A DNA stretch of 64,000 nt from Pararhizobium sp. Lineage in GTDB: Bacteria; Pseudomonadota; Alphaproteobacteria; Rhizobiales; Rhizobiaceae. The stretch spans positions 62,001 to 126,000 of the forward strand of contig JAURWE010000051.1 in assembly GCA_030655075.1 (NCBI GenBank), in the 5' to 3' direction. This document shows positions 42,145-50,968 of the stretch, piece after piece (position 1 is the stretch's first letter; each line of letters starts with the position of its first letter). The notes below the pieces were generated by a model. It saw only the letters and a program-made list of their open reading frames with translations. It ran no database searches and was not told the DNA's origin. A program made the translations under genes and the position numbers.

Positions 42145-43056
42145 TTACTTCAAAAAGCCGTTCTTCTTCAGAAAGTCCTCGGCAACGGCCTTTGCCGGTT
42201 CGCCGCCGACCTGAACGCGGCCGTTGAGCTCCTGCAAGGTGACGAGGTCGAGCTTTTCGAAGACCGGCTTCAGCAGGGTTTCGATTTCCGGATGCTCCTT
42301 GAGGATGGCTTCGCGGATGATCGGGGCCGGCTGGTAGACCGGCTGCACGCCCTTGTCGTCATCGAGGACGACGAGGCCGGATGGTGCGATACCGCCGTCG
42401 GTGCCGTAGACCATGGCGGCGTTGGCGCCGTTCGTCTGGTTGGCGGCGGCCGCGATCGTCGCTGCCGTGTCACCGCCGGACAGCGTGATCAACTGGTCCG
42501 GCTTGAGCGTGAAACCATAAGTCGTCTGGAAGGCCGGCAGGGCGGCCGCCGAATTGACGAATTCGGCGGAGGCTGCGAGCACGACGGTACCACCATCGGC
42601 GACGTATTTGCCGAAATCGGTCAGGGTCGCCAGCTTGCTGCCTTCGGCAACATCCTTGCGCAGCGCGATCGCCCAGGTGTTGTTGGCCGGCGACGGCGTC
42701 AGCCAGACGATCTTGTTGGCGTCATAATCGAGCTTTTTGGCCTCTTCATAGGCCTTGGCCGCATCCTTCCATGCCGGATCGTCGGCCTTTTCGAAGAAGA
42801 ACGCCGCATTGCCGGTGTACTCTGGATAGATGTCGATCTCGCCGGCGGTGATCGCCTGACGCACGACCGGCGTGCCGCCGAGCTGGATGCGATCGGTCGT
42901 CTGGATATTGTTGGCATTGAGCACGGCCAGAATGATGTTGCCGAGCACGCCGCCTTCTGTGTCGATCTTCGAGGAGACGACGACCTGCGCCTGTGCGGCG
43001 GTTGCCAGCCATGCAAAGCCGAACGCCGCGCTGAGGATCTTTGTGGTGGTACGCAT
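42145..43056 (-). CDS. glycine betaine/choline-type ABC substrate-binding protein
   Basis: This 303-residue periplasmic protein has a signal peptide (MRTTTKILSAAFGFAWLATAAQAQ) and the OpuAC/OsmX fold. The motifs are VVVSSKIDTEGGVLGNIIL, ITAGEIDIYPEYTGNAAFFF and IVWLTPSPANNTWAIALRKDVA, ending LVTLQELNGRVQVGGEPAKAVAEDFLKKNGFL. It should capture quaternary amines for the permease/ATPase set just downstream. It is the first gene of that unit. Confidence 0.9.
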   Translation of the reverse strand: MRTTTKILSAAFGFAWLATAAQAQVVVSSKIDTEGGVLGNIILAVLNANNIQTTDRIQLGGTPVVRQAITAGEIDIYPEYTGNAAFFFEKADDPAWKDAAKAYEEAKKLDYDANKIVWLTPSPANNTWAIALRKDVAEGSKLATLTDFGKYVADGGTVVLAASAEFVNSAAALPAFQTTYGFTLKPDQLITLSGGDTAATIAAAANQTNGANAAMVYGTDGGIAPSGLVVLDDDKGVQPVYQPAPIIREAILKEHPEIETLLKPVFEKLDLVTLQELNGRVQVGGEPAKAVAEDFLKKNGFLK

Positions 43057-43404
43057 TGAAATTACCTTTTCTACGGTTCTGGTTGGTGTGCCAGTTTGAC
43101 CACGGATTTCCTGCTCCGTCGGGGCATGAAATTCCGATATATGGCGAGCTTGGATAAAAAACAGATCGCAGGAGACGGCGGCGGTAAAGTTTCGCTATCC
43201 TTCGCCTGCATCCCGCTCTGCCGACAATTGAAATTCCATCGCTTTTCCGGCGCCTTGGATCGTTGCCAATGGTGTTTTTTTCGGTCAGGTTGCAGGAACT
43301 TGCGCATGCAAAGACTGAAGTCCATTCATAATCTCTAATATTTTGTGACCCACGCCCGACACGGCCGTTGCCCGCCCCAAAACCTTGCACTTTGGAGAAT
43401 CCAG
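43057..43404. other. 348-bp intergenic region between divergent units
   Basis: The region separates the ABC transporter (leftward) from the DUF4126/flavoprotein pair (rightward) and should contain both promoters. No open frame has a convincing start. I see no strong operator or terminator; the only mark is a lower GC content around 43130-43340. Confidence 0.5.
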
Positions 43405-43872
43405 ATGTCCATCTACGTTCTTGCCCTTCTCATCGGCGTCGTTGCCGGTCTTCGCGCCATGACGGCACCCGCCGCCGTCAGCTGGGGCGCGGCCCTCGGT
43501 TGGCTGCCTCTGTCGGGCACCTGGGCCTCGTTTCTCGGCTATTGGCTGACGCCCTATATTTTCAGCGCGCTGGCGCTTGTCGAGTTCGTCACGGACCAGC
43601 TGCCGAGCACACCCAGCCGCAAGGTGCCTCAGCAATTTGGCGCACGGCTGATCAGCGGCGGTTTCTGCGGCGCCGCCATCGGGACTGCCGGCGGATCGCT
43701 GATCGGCGGCCTGATCGCGGGCATTGTCGGCGCTGTCATCGGCACGCTGGGTGGCGCGGAAGCCCGCAAGCGGCTGGTGGCGGCCATCGGCGGCAAGGAT
43801 CTGCCGATCGCACTTCTGGAAGATGCCGTCGCCGTTCTGCTGGGTCTCTATGTCGTGAGTTCTGTCCTATGA
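43405..43872 (+). CDS. DUF4126 family membrane protein
   Basis: This 155-residue inner-membrane protein has about four helices. It opens MSIYVLALLIGVVAGLRAMTAPAAVSWGAALG, with the conserved LRAMTAPA segment and a polar loop VTDQLPSTPSRKVPQQFGARLISGG. A Gly-rich helix (GAAIGTAGGSLIGGLIAGIVG) follows. It is probably a small-molecule or lipid-related membrane protein of unknown role. The ATG at 43405 has GGAG 8 bases upstream. Its stop overlaps the start of the flavoprotein gene (ATGA), suggesting a shared function. Confidence 0.82.
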   Translation: MSIYVLALLIGVVAGLRAMTAPAAVSWGAALGWLPLSGTWASFLGYWLTPYIFSALALVEFVTDQLPSTPSRKVPQQFGARLISGGFCGAAIGTAGGSLIGGLIAGIVGAVIGTLGGAEARKRLVAAIGGKDLPIALLEDAVAVLLGLYVVSSVL

Positions 43873-45233
43873 GCGCAACGAGCTTCGACGCCATCATCAT
43901 CGGCACCGGCCAGGCCGGCCCCGCGCTTGCCGGACGCCTGACGGCCGCCGGCCAGACCGTCGCCATCATCGAACGCAAACTCGTCGGCGGCACCTGCGTC
44001 AACACCGGTTGCATGCCGACCAAGGCCATGGTGGCCAGCGCCTATGCCATCCACACCGCCCGGCGTGGCGGCGACTATGGCTTTACCGCCGGGCCGGTGG
44101 CAGTCGATTTTGCCCGGGTCATGGCGCGCAAGGCCAAGGTGACCGAGGATGCCCGCAGCGGCAACGAGACCTGGCTGAAGAGCATGGACAAATGCACCTT
44201 CATCGAAGGCCATGCCCGGTTCGAAAGCCCCACGCAGGTCCGTGTCGGCGATAAGCTTCTGTCGGCCAAGCAGATCTTTCTCAATGTCGGCGGACGCGCC
44301 GCAGTGCCGCCTTTCCCCGGTGTCGACAGCATCCCCTATCTGAACAATTCCTCGATCATGGACCTCGATGTCCTGCCGAAACATCTCATCGTCATCGGCG
44401 GCAGCTATATCGGGCTCGAATTTGCCCAGGCCTTCCGCCGCTTCGGATCCGAGGTTACCGTCGTCGAGAAGGGCCCAAGCCTGATCGGCCATGAAGACCG
44501 GGAGGTTTCCGCCGCCGTCCAGCAGATCCTCGAAGACGAGGGGATTTCGATCGAGCTCAACGCCGACAGCATCCGGTTTGGGCCGCATGCCGACGGCGTC
44601 TCGATGGGACTGCGGACGGGTGACACAGAGATTGTCGCCTCGCATGTGCTGATGGCCACCGGCCGCAAGCCGAACACCGACGATCTCGGGCTGGAGAAAG
44701 CCGGGATCGCCACCGACCGGCGCGGCTATATCACCGTCGATGACCAGCTGCGCACCAACGTGCCGGGCATCTGGGCCATGGGCGACTGCAACGGCCAGGG
44801 CGCCTTCACCCATACGGCCTACAATGATTTCGAGATCGTCGCTGCCAATCTGCTCGACAATGATCCGCGCCGCGTCAGCGACCGGATCAACGCCTATGCG
44901 CTCTATATCGATCCGCCGCTCGGCCGCACCGGCCTGTCGGAGACCGAAGCCCGCAAGACGGGACGCAAGATCCTGGTCGGCACCCGGCCGATGACGCGGG
45001 TCGGGCGCGCCATCGAAAAGGGCGAGACGAAGGGGTTCATGAAGGTGGTTGCCGATGCAGAGACCAAGGAAATCCTCGGCGCCGCGATCCTTGGCACCGG
45101 CGGCGACGAGGCGATCCAGAGCATTCTCGACATCATGTATGCCAAGGCGCCCTATACGGTGATCCAGCGCGCCGTACACATCCACCCGACGGTCTCGGAG
45201 CTGATCCCGACCGTGATTGCCGATATGCGCTAG
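43869..45233 (+). CDS. FAD-dependent pyridine nucleotide-disulfide oxidoreductase (MerA-like)
   Basis: This 454-residue flavoprotein is of the dihydrolipoamide dehydrogenase/mercuric reductase class. FAD is bound by IIIGTGQAGPALAG, the redox-active disulfide is GGTCVNTGCMPTKAMVA, and NAD(P) is bound by LIVIGGSYIGLEFAQAFRRFG. GIWAMGDCNGQGAFTHTAYND lies near the flavin, and the catalytic base His in AVHIHPTVSELIPT comes from the C-terminal domain. There is no N-terminal metal-binding domain and no terminal Cys pair, so mercury reduction is not supported; the substrate is unknown. It overlaps the DUF4126 gene. Confidence 0.88.
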   Translation: MSATSFDAIIIGTGQAGPALAGRLTAAGQTVAIIERKLVGGTCVNTGCMPTKAMVASAYAIHTARRGGDYGFTAGPVAVDFARVMARKAKVTEDARSGNETWLKSMDKCTFIEGHARFESPTQVRVGDKLLSAKQIFLNVGGRAAVPPFPGVDSIPYLNNSSIMDLDVLPKHLIVIGGSYIGLEFAQAFRRFGSEVTVVEKGPSLIGHEDREVSAAVQQILEDEGISIELNADSIRFGPHADGVSMGLRTGDTEIVASHVLMATGRKPNTDDLGLEKAGIATDRRGYITVDDQLRTNVPGIWAMGDCNGQGAFTHTAYNDFEIVAANLLDNDPRRVSDRINAYALYIDPPLGRTGLSETEARKTGRKILVGTRPMTRVGRAIEKGETKGFMKVVADAETKEILGAAILGTGGDEAIQSILDIMYAKAPYTVIQRAVHIHPTVSELIPTVIADMR

Positions 45234-45497
45234 AAGACATCGAGGCGGGCAGGTTCAAGCCGTCCGCCTCCCCTCGCCTGATCCTCCGGATCGAGACATC
45301 CCGGTGGCGAAGCGCGCCACATTAGCGGTTTCGTAACCTCGTTTATCGTAGTGTCCGGGTGAGCGCCGTGTGCGTGCCCGGGCAACGGAATGATCTCCCG
45401 CGCCATAGAATGCTTCCGACATTATGACGATGATCCGGGACGAGTGATGAATTCCTCCTGCGCCCGCGCAGGTCCATCTTCATGTTCGGAGCCTTTG

Positions 45498-47327
45498 ATG
45501 TCGCGCCTGAAAATTTCCCATGCCCTTGCTGCCCTGTTTATCGCCGTTGGCCTCATGGTCGGCGCCATGTCTTATGTCGGCAAATTCGGCATAGAGGCGA
45601 TGGCCGCTAAGACAGACGAGATCACCCAGAACTGGCTGCCGAGCGTCTCCAATGCGCGGGCGCTCGACGCGGCGCTCTCGGATGTGCGTCTGGGTTATGC
45701 GCGCCACCTTCTGTCGCTGACACCGTTTGAGAAGAAGTCGGCCGACAAGATCATCGCGGAAGCCTCCGGTATCTTCGAGACATTGCTGAAGACCCAGGGC
45801 GAGCTGGCGCAACAAGGTCCCGAAGCCGATCTCGTTGCCAACATCGGCGCGGCCTATGCCGGTTATATCCAGAGCGGCGAAGGCATGCTGAAAGCCTCCA
45901 ACAATCTGGAGACGATGAAGGCCGGCAGCATCTTCAAGGTCGACATGCGTGACAGCGCCGACAAGGTCGAGGTGCTGATCGCCGATCTTCTCAAGATTAA
46001 TCTCGACGGCGCCAGCGCTGCCGTGGAAGACAGTGCCCGCACCAAGGCGTCGATTACCCTGCTTAACATCATCATGATGGTGGTCAGTGCCGTCGTGGTC
46101 CTGGCGGCGATCGTCTACGCGATGCGCGGCATTGCCCGGCCGATCAAGCAGATCACCACCTCGATGACGAAGCTTGCTGAAGGCGATGCCGATACGGCGA
46201 TCCCGCATGCAGGCCGCCGCGACGAAATCGGCGAGATGGCTGGTGCCGTGGAAATCTTCCGTCAGGCAGCTCTTGAAAACCGCCGCCTGGAAGAAGACGC
46301 CAAGGAACAGCGCGCCATCAACCGTGCCGAGAACAGCCGCATTGCCCAGGAAGCCGAAGCCGCTGCACAGCTGCGCCTGCAGCAGGCGACCTCGGGCCTG
46401 GCAACGGGTCTGAAGCGACTTGCCGCCGGTGACCTTTCGTTCCAGCTCCATGAGCCCTTCGCGCCGGATTTCGAAGCGCTGCGCCACGACCTCAACACCG
46501 CCGTCAGCCAGCTTGCCGATACGATGCGTGCCGTTGCCCACACGGCCGGCCAGATCGACACGGGAACACGCGAGATCAGCCAGAGCTCGGACGATCTGTC
46601 CAAGCGCACCGAACAGCAGGCAGCCTCGCTCGAAGAGACCGCCGCAGCCCTCGACCAGATCACGGTCAACGTCTCGAATTCGTCGCGGCGCACCGAGGAG
46701 GCCCGCAGCGTTGCCGGTCAGGCCAACACCAGTGCCGCGCAGTCCGGTGCCGTCGTTGCCAATGCCGTCAACGCGATGCGCCGGATCGAGGAATCCTCCA
46801 GCCAGATCTCCAACATCATCGGCGTCATCGACGAGATCGCCTTCCAGACCAACCTTCTGGCGCTGAACGCAGGCGTCGAAGCGGCCCGTGCGGGCGATGC
46901 GGGCAAGGGTTTTGCCGTCGTCGCCCAGGAAGTGCGCGAACTGGCTCAGCGCTCGGCCAAGGCCGCCAAGGAGATCAAGGAACTGATCCGCAACTCGACC
47001 ACCGAGGTCGAGGGCGGCGTCAAGCTTGTTCGCGACACAGGCGAGGCGCTGAAGACGATCGAGAGCTATATCATCACGATCAACCAGCACATGGATGCGA
47101 TCGCCACCTCGGCCCGCGAACAATCGGTCGGCCTGCAGGAGGTCAACACGGCGGTCAACCAGATGGACCAGGTGACGCAGCAGAATGCGGCCATGGTCGA
47201 AGAGACAAACGCCGCCAGCTTCGGCCTTGCCACCGAGAGCGGCAAGCTGCGCGAACTGATCGCGCAGTTCCAGCTGGCATCTTCCGATATCAGCCGACAG
47301 AGCCAGGGCGGACGGCGGGCCGCCTGA
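45498..47327 (+). CDS. methyl-accepting chemotaxis protein
   Basis: This 609-residue chemoreceptor has TM1 at about residues 7-28, then a ~165-residue helical periplasmic sensor domain of the four-helix-bundle type. TM2 follows at about residues 190-212 (LLNIIMMVVSAVVVLAAIVYAM), then HAMP (RPIKQITTSMTKLAEGDAD), a second HAMP-like unit (LKRLAAGDLSFQLHEPF) and a long signalling coil. Its hairpin tip is IDEIAFQTNLLALNAGVEAA and the sequence after it is RAGDAGKGFAVVAQEVRELA. No C-terminal CheR-docking pentapeptide is seen. GGAG lies 6 bases upstream of the ATG. No che genes are adjacent. The ligand is unknown. Confidence 0.93.
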   Translation: MSRLKISHALAALFIAVGLMVGAMSYVGKFGIEAMAAKTDEITQNWLPSVSNARALDAALSDVRLGYARHLLSLTPFEKKSADKIIAEASGIFETLLKTQGELAQQGPEADLVANIGAAYAGYIQSGEGMLKASNNLETMKAGSIFKVDMRDSADKVEVLIADLLKINLDGASAAVEDSARTKASITLLNIIMMVVSAVVVLAAIVYAMRGIARPIKQITTSMTKLAEGDADTAIPHAGRRDEIGEMAGAVEIFRQAALENRRLEEDAKEQRAINRAENSRIAQEAEAAAQLRLQQATSGLATGLKRLAAGDLSFQLHEPFAPDFEALRHDLNTAVSQLADTMRAVAHTAGQIDTGTREISQSSDDLSKRTEQQAASLEETAAALDQITVNVSNSSRRTEEARSVAGQANTSAAQSGAVVANAVNAMRRIEESSSQISNIIGVIDEIAFQTNLLALNAGVEAARAGDAGKGFAVVAQEVRELAQRSAKAAKEIKELIRNSTTEVEGGVKLVRDTGEALKTIESYIITINQHMDAIATSAREQSVGLQEVNTAVNQMDQVTQQNAAMVEETNAASFGLATESGKLRELIAQFQLASSDISRQSQGGRRAA

Positions 47328-47365
47328 GCGTTCCCCTCCCCGCCATACAGCGGAATCAAAGAACA

Positions 47366-47393
47366 AGCCCTTCGGTCTCCGGAGGGCTTTTTT
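47366..47393 (+). terminator. intrinsic terminator after the chemoreceptor gene
   Basis: An AGCCCTTCGG / CCGGAGGGCT stem with a TCT loop (one mismatch) is followed by six T. Confidence 0.8.
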
Positions 47394-47527
47394 GCTTTCG
47401 GCAAGCAAATGGGGAAATCTATGCCTTCCGTTGCCGCTGAAATCACGGCAAATGCAATCAAGACATGGTCCTGCAAAGACTACAGCGGCGTTTAACGAGC
47501 ATATTCATGACAATGGGCCATCCGCAT

Positions 47528-47563
47528 TTGACATCGCATGAGACAACTTCCATATCTTGTCTA
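47528..47563 (+). promoter_or_regulatory. promoter placing transcription start at or near the marR-type ATG
   Basis: A perfect TTGACA (47528-47533) is followed after 17 bp by CATATC (47551-47556). The expected start point, about seven bases on, coincides with the ATG at 47563. There is no Shine-Dalgarno sequence in front of that ATG, consistent with a leaderless message. Confidence 0.5.
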
Positions 47564-48039
47564 TGAAAAGTACATTCGAAGTTTCCGACAAGCTTTTTGA
47601 GCTTTACCATCGGGTCCACCGCCTCGTGAATGAGACGATGACCGAGGAAGGCGTGTCGCTGGCACGCAGCAAGTTCCTGTTCTTTCTGAGCAAGCTCGGT
47701 CCCTGTCGGTCCACCGACATTGCCTGTGCGCTGAATTTTGCGCCACGCACTGTCACGGAGGCCATCGACGGGTTGGAGCGCGACAAGCTTGTTGCGCGCA
47801 AACCCGACCCGGAAGACCGGCGCGCCAAGATCGTCTCGATCACCGAAACCGGCCGTGTCGTTCTCGAAGCGGCGGAAAACCCGCGCAAGCAGCTGATCGA
47901 GGAGATCTTCTCGGCGCTCGATGACGAACAGCTCGACCAGATGTTCAACATCGTCAGCACGTTGGTGGTTCGGGTCGATGACATCCGCCGCCGGCGCGAG
48001 GAACTTGAAGCCGCCGAAGCCAAGAACGCGGCGCAGTAA
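47563..48039 (+). CDS. MarR family transcriptional regulator
   Basis: This 158-residue winged-helix regulator has a recognition region GPCRSTDIACALNFAPRTVTEAIDGLERDKLVARKPDPEDRRAKIVSITETG, which includes the beta-wing DPEDRRAK typical of MarR. N- and C-terminal helices provide dimerisation, and the C-terminus is a long charged helix (RRRREELEAAEAKNAAQ). It has no divergent target gene next to it, so its regulon is not evident. No ribosome site is seen, and the promoter position suggests leaderless translation. A clean terminator follows. Confidence 0.9.
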   Translation: MKSTFEVSDKLFELYHRVHRLVNETMTEEGVSLARSKFLFFLSKLGPCRSTDIACALNFAPRTVTEAIDGLERDKLVARKPDPEDRRAKIVSITETGRVVLEAAENPRKQLIEEIFSALDDEQLDQMFNIVSTLVVRVDDIRRRREELEAAEAKNAAQ

Positions 48040-48060
48040 AGCGCTCAAACACACAAATGA

Positions 48061-48087
48061 AAAAGGCCGGGGAAACCCGGCCTTTTT
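48061..48087. terminator. bidirectional terminator between marR-type gene and the esterase gene
   Basis: A perfect 11-bp stem AAAAGGCCGGG / CCCGGCCTTTT has a GAAA tetraloop, with T runs on both strands. Confidence 0.85.
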
Positions 48088-48115
48088 CATTTGTTGGGGA
48101 CTGGCGACGTAGCGG

Positions 48116-50308
48116 TTACATCGCGTCCATCGTGCCGATCGAGAAGAACATCGTCTCGCCGGAGGAATCGTCAACGCCGTCATTGTCTGTGACGACGTAG
48201 CCGTTGCCGGCCGCATCGATGGTGAAACCTTCGACCTTGTCGACGACGTAGCCATTGCCGGCCTTCAGTTCAGGAAGGAGATCGCGAACCTCTTCCTTCT
48301 TGACGACGGGCAGTTCGCCGCCGAGCGGTGCCGGCTTCAGGTCGGCAAGAGCGACGCGGAAGATCCTCTTCAGCTTGGCGGCATCGCCGATCAGGTTGTC
48401 GCGTTCGATGACATAGGCATAGTCGCCCTTGACGGTGATTTCAGACAGGCCGACCCAGCCCTCGCCTGCCGCTTCCAGCGGATAACGCACGGCGCCCCAT
48501 TCTTCAGACTTCAGATTGTAGGAGAGGAGTTTGACGAAGCCCTTTTCGTCATCCTTCCATTCGCGCTGGACAGCTGCCCAAAGTGTCTGGTCATCACCCT
48601 CGCCGACCAGCGTCACACCCTCGAAGCCCGAGCGAATTTCGCTGGCGCGCAGCTCGTCCGGAATGGCGATTTCCTTCTTGATCTGGCCCTTGGCGTTCAC
48701 ATGCACCAACGCGTTGGCATAAAGCTTCTTGCTGTCGCCTTCGGAGGCCAGCCAGAAACCACCTTCGCCGTCATGGGTGATGCCTTCGATGTCGAGCTTC
48801 TGGGCCGGGGCACCGTCGCGGGTGATGCGCAGGGCTTCGGTGATCAGGGCAGGCTTCTGCGTGGCATCAATCGTGAAGATCGTCGGCTGCGATGCGTAGA
48901 CCGAATCGCTGACCGCGTAGAGCAGGCCGGGTTTGTCCTTGTCGGCAACAAGACCCGACAGGGCGCCAAAGCCGAGCGGCAGACCGTCCTTCAGCGCCGA
49001 ATGGATCTGCGGATAGGCCGCCTCGCCTTCCGCCCGCTCGTAGAGCATGACATGTGATCGCGCGCCGCCGTCCTCGACCAGATCGACCTCGTTGGCGGTT
49101 GCCAACAAGTTGCGGCCGGGGATGGCCACAGCACCCTCGGGCGAGATGCCCGACGGCAGAAGCTGCGACAGGACCGGGTCGCCGCCCGTGTCCTTGTAGA
49201 CGCCGACGATCGAGCCGCGCTCCGAGAGAACAAAAATATACTGCTGGCCATCGAAACTGGCGACTTCGAGGCCTTCCGGCTCTATGCCCTTCGATGAACG
49301 TTTGTCCGGATAGTGGCCGAGAGCGGCAACGGCGTGCTCGAAGCTAGCGCCCGATTCGAACAGGACTTTACCGGTCTTGTCGAAGATGGTGAAACCGCGC
49401 GAACCGCCCTCGTAGTCGCCTTCGTTGGCGACGACGAGACGATTGTCGTCCAGCCACTTCACGGCATCCGGCTCGCGCTTGACGCCCTTAGTACTGCCAG
49501 TGAAGTCGAGCGCGCCGTCCTTCTTGGTATCGATATTCGCAAGGTCGACGGTGCCCGCCGAGAAGTGTGCCGTCACCGTGCCGGTCTTGCCGTCGATGAT
49601 GACGATATGGTTGTTTTCCTGCAGTGTCAGGGCGATTTCGTTGTTACCGTTGATGGCAACGAATTCCGGCTCAGGATCGTCTCCGGCAACCTCTGCGAGG
49701 CCCGTCAGCGTCACATGCTTGATCGCGCCACAATCGGGAACGCCATCCTTCAGGGCGACGATGACGAGATCGCCCGCCGGCAGCTGCGGGATGGCGCCGT
49801 CGTTGACCTCCTCGTCGCGTTCGTTTTCGATGGCGATAGCGGCGAAGGACTTGTCCTTGCTGATGGCGATCGAATCAGGCTGGCCGCCAAGATCGCAGGT
49901 CGCATCGACCGTCTTGGTGGCGATATCGACCACGGCGAGAACGCCGGTCGGGTTGGTGAAGTTTTCGCGCGTGTTGACGGCGACCAGCGCCTTGCCGCCG
50001 ATGGCCGCAACCGACGTCGGCTCACCCGGCAGCTTGACGATGCCGCCGGCCTTCGGGTTCTTCGGATCGGTGATATCGACGATGCCTACCGCCTTGAGGG
50101 GGCTGTCGGAATAGAGCAGCGTCATGCCGTCTTCGGTGGCGGCGATGATCTCGGCGGAGGAGACGGATTTTTTGTCCATGTCGTCAGACATGTTGCCAGC
50201 AACGGCAAAGGACGCGATGCGATTGAAGACCGGCTCTGCCCTGGCGACGGATGCCGTCGAGGCGGCCAGTACGGCGGCGAAAGCCGCGGTCATCGAAAAC
50301 GTATTCAT
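48116..50308 (-). CDS. secreted esterase-like/phytase-like propeller protein
   Basis: This 730-residue exported protein begins with a signal peptide (MNTFSMTAAFAAVLAASTASVARA). Residues ~30-400 form beta-propeller-like repeats (LLYSDSPLKAVGIVDITDP, GVLAVVDIATKTVDATCDLG, IVIIDGKTGTVTAHFSAGTVDLA, PDAVKWLDDNRLVVANEGDYEGGSRG) of the alkaline-phosphatase/choice-of-anchor type. The C-terminal ~330 residues match the esterase-like-activity-of-phytase family, with DIEGITHDGEGGFWLASEGD, FEGVTLVGEGDDQTLWAAVQREW and VEGFTIDAAGNGYVVTDNDGVDDSSGET. The start has a perfect AGGAGG 5 bases upstream. It may hydrolyse phosphate esters in the periplasm or outside; this is not proven by sequence alone. Confidence 0.82.
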   Translation of the reverse strand: MNTFSMTAAFAAVLAASTASVARAEPVFNRIASFAVAGNMSDDMDKKSVSSAEIIAATEDGMTLLYSDSPLKAVGIVDITDPKNPKAGGIVKLPGEPTSVAAIGGKALVAVNTRENFTNPTGVLAVVDIATKTVDATCDLGGQPDSIAISKDKSFAAIAIENERDEEVNDGAIPQLPAGDLVIVALKDGVPDCGAIKHVTLTGLAEVAGDDPEPEFVAINGNNEIALTLQENNHIVIIDGKTGTVTAHFSAGTVDLANIDTKKDGALDFTGSTKGVKREPDAVKWLDDNRLVVANEGDYEGGSRGFTIFDKTGKVLFESGASFEHAVAALGHYPDKRSSKGIEPEGLEVASFDGQQYIFVLSERGSIVGVYKDTGGDPVLSQLLPSGISPEGAVAIPGRNLLATANEVDLVEDGGARSHVMLYERAEGEAAYPQIHSALKDGLPLGFGALSGLVADKDKPGLLYAVSDSVYASQPTIFTIDATQKPALITEALRITRDGAPAQKLDIEGITHDGEGGFWLASEGDSKKLYANALVHVNAKGQIKKEIAIPDELRASEIRSGFEGVTLVGEGDDQTLWAAVQREWKDDEKGFVKLLSYNLKSEEWGAVRYPLEAAGEGWVGLSEITVKGDYAYVIERDNLIGDAAKLKRIFRVALADLKPAPLGGELPVVKKEEVRDLLPELKAGNGYVVDKVEGFTIDAAGNGYVVTDNDGVDDSSGETMFFSIGTMDAM

Positions 50309-50401
50309 GGGAACCTCCTGGTTCGGATATCCAAACAACCAAGGGGTTTTGCAGGGCCCGTGTAACAGAGGCATGACAGCCGGGCGTGACAGCCGCCAAA
50401 G

Positions 50402-50428
50402 AAAAAGGGTCCGGACAGATCCGGACCC
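50402..50428 (-). terminator. intrinsic terminator of hupB
   Basis: A 9-bp perfect stem GGGTCCGGA / TCCGGACCC has a 4-base loop; on the minus strand it is followed by five T. It lies about 60 bp after the hupB stop. Confidence 0.85.
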
Positions 50429-50486
50429 TCAATTCATCCTGCGCGTGGAGAGCCGCTGACGGCACCTCCACACAGAAACATGAAGC

Positions 50487-50759
50487 TTAGTTGCAAGCGT
50501 CCTTCAGACCCTTGCCGGCAGAAAACTTCGGTACGTTGCGTGCCGGAATATCGACTTCTGCGCCGGTGGAAGGATTGCGACCCTTGGAAGCCTCGCGGCG
50601 GCTTACGGAGAAGTTGCCGAAACCGACGAGACGGACGTCGCCGCCCTTCTTCAGTTCTGCCTGGATCGAGTCGAAGACGGCGTCCACTGCGGACGATGCA
50701 TCTGTCTTGGAAATTCCAGCCTTCTCGGCCACTGCGGACACGAGTTCATTCTTGTTCAT
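50487..50759 (-). CDS. hupB: DNA-binding protein HU
   Basis: This 90-residue histone-like protein bends and compacts DNA as a dimer. MNKNELVSAVAEKAGISKTDA, the beta-arm region VRLVGFGNFSVSRREASKGRNPSTG and PARNVPKFSAGKGLKDA are the standard HU features. The length is exactly that of the family. The gene has its own terminator and follows lon in the leftward block clpP-clpX-lon-hupB. Confidence 0.97.
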   Translation of the reverse strand: MNKNELVSAVAEKAGISKTDASSAVDAVFDSIQAELKKGGDVRLVGFGNFSVSRREASKGRNPSTGAEVDIPARNVPKFSAGKGLKDACN

Positions 50760-50893
50760 GTTTCCACCCCTTTCTTACTGGTTCGAAACGACTGTTCAAA
50801 AGCTTGGGCAGAATACGTGTCTGCCTTTGCTGCGCAACTCCCTTCGCCCCGAATGCCTTGGAATGCAAGGCTTTGCCACATGTTTTACGCAAA

Positions 50894-50919
50894 AAAGGCC
50901 GGCAAAACTGCCGGCCTTT
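50894..50919 (-). terminator. intrinsic terminator of lon
   Basis: AAAGGCCGGCA / TGCCGGCCTTT gives an 11-bp perfect stem with an AAAC loop; leftward it runs into six T. It lies 50 bp after the lon stop. Confidence 0.88.
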
Positions 50920-50968
50920 GATGTTTTTGGTTCAAATCGGCCCAAGTGGCCGATTGCAGGCTCGAAGA

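Noticed and set aside
43869..45233. Reading the flavoprotein as a true mercuric reductase
   Set aside because: There is no N-terminal HMA domain, no C-terminal Cys pair and no mer genes nearby; only the general disulfide oxidoreductase family is supported.
45242..45270. GAGGCGG/CCGCCTC hairpin after the flavoprotein gene as a terminator
   Set aside because: The loop is long and no T run follows; it may still slow polymerase but cannot be called.
47421..47495. A 24-codon frame (MPSVAAEITANAIKTW...) between the chemoreceptor terminator and the MarR-type gene
   Set aside because: GGGGA precedes it, but the peptide has no membrane or other design feature and lies in the promoter region of the next gene; evidence is too thin.
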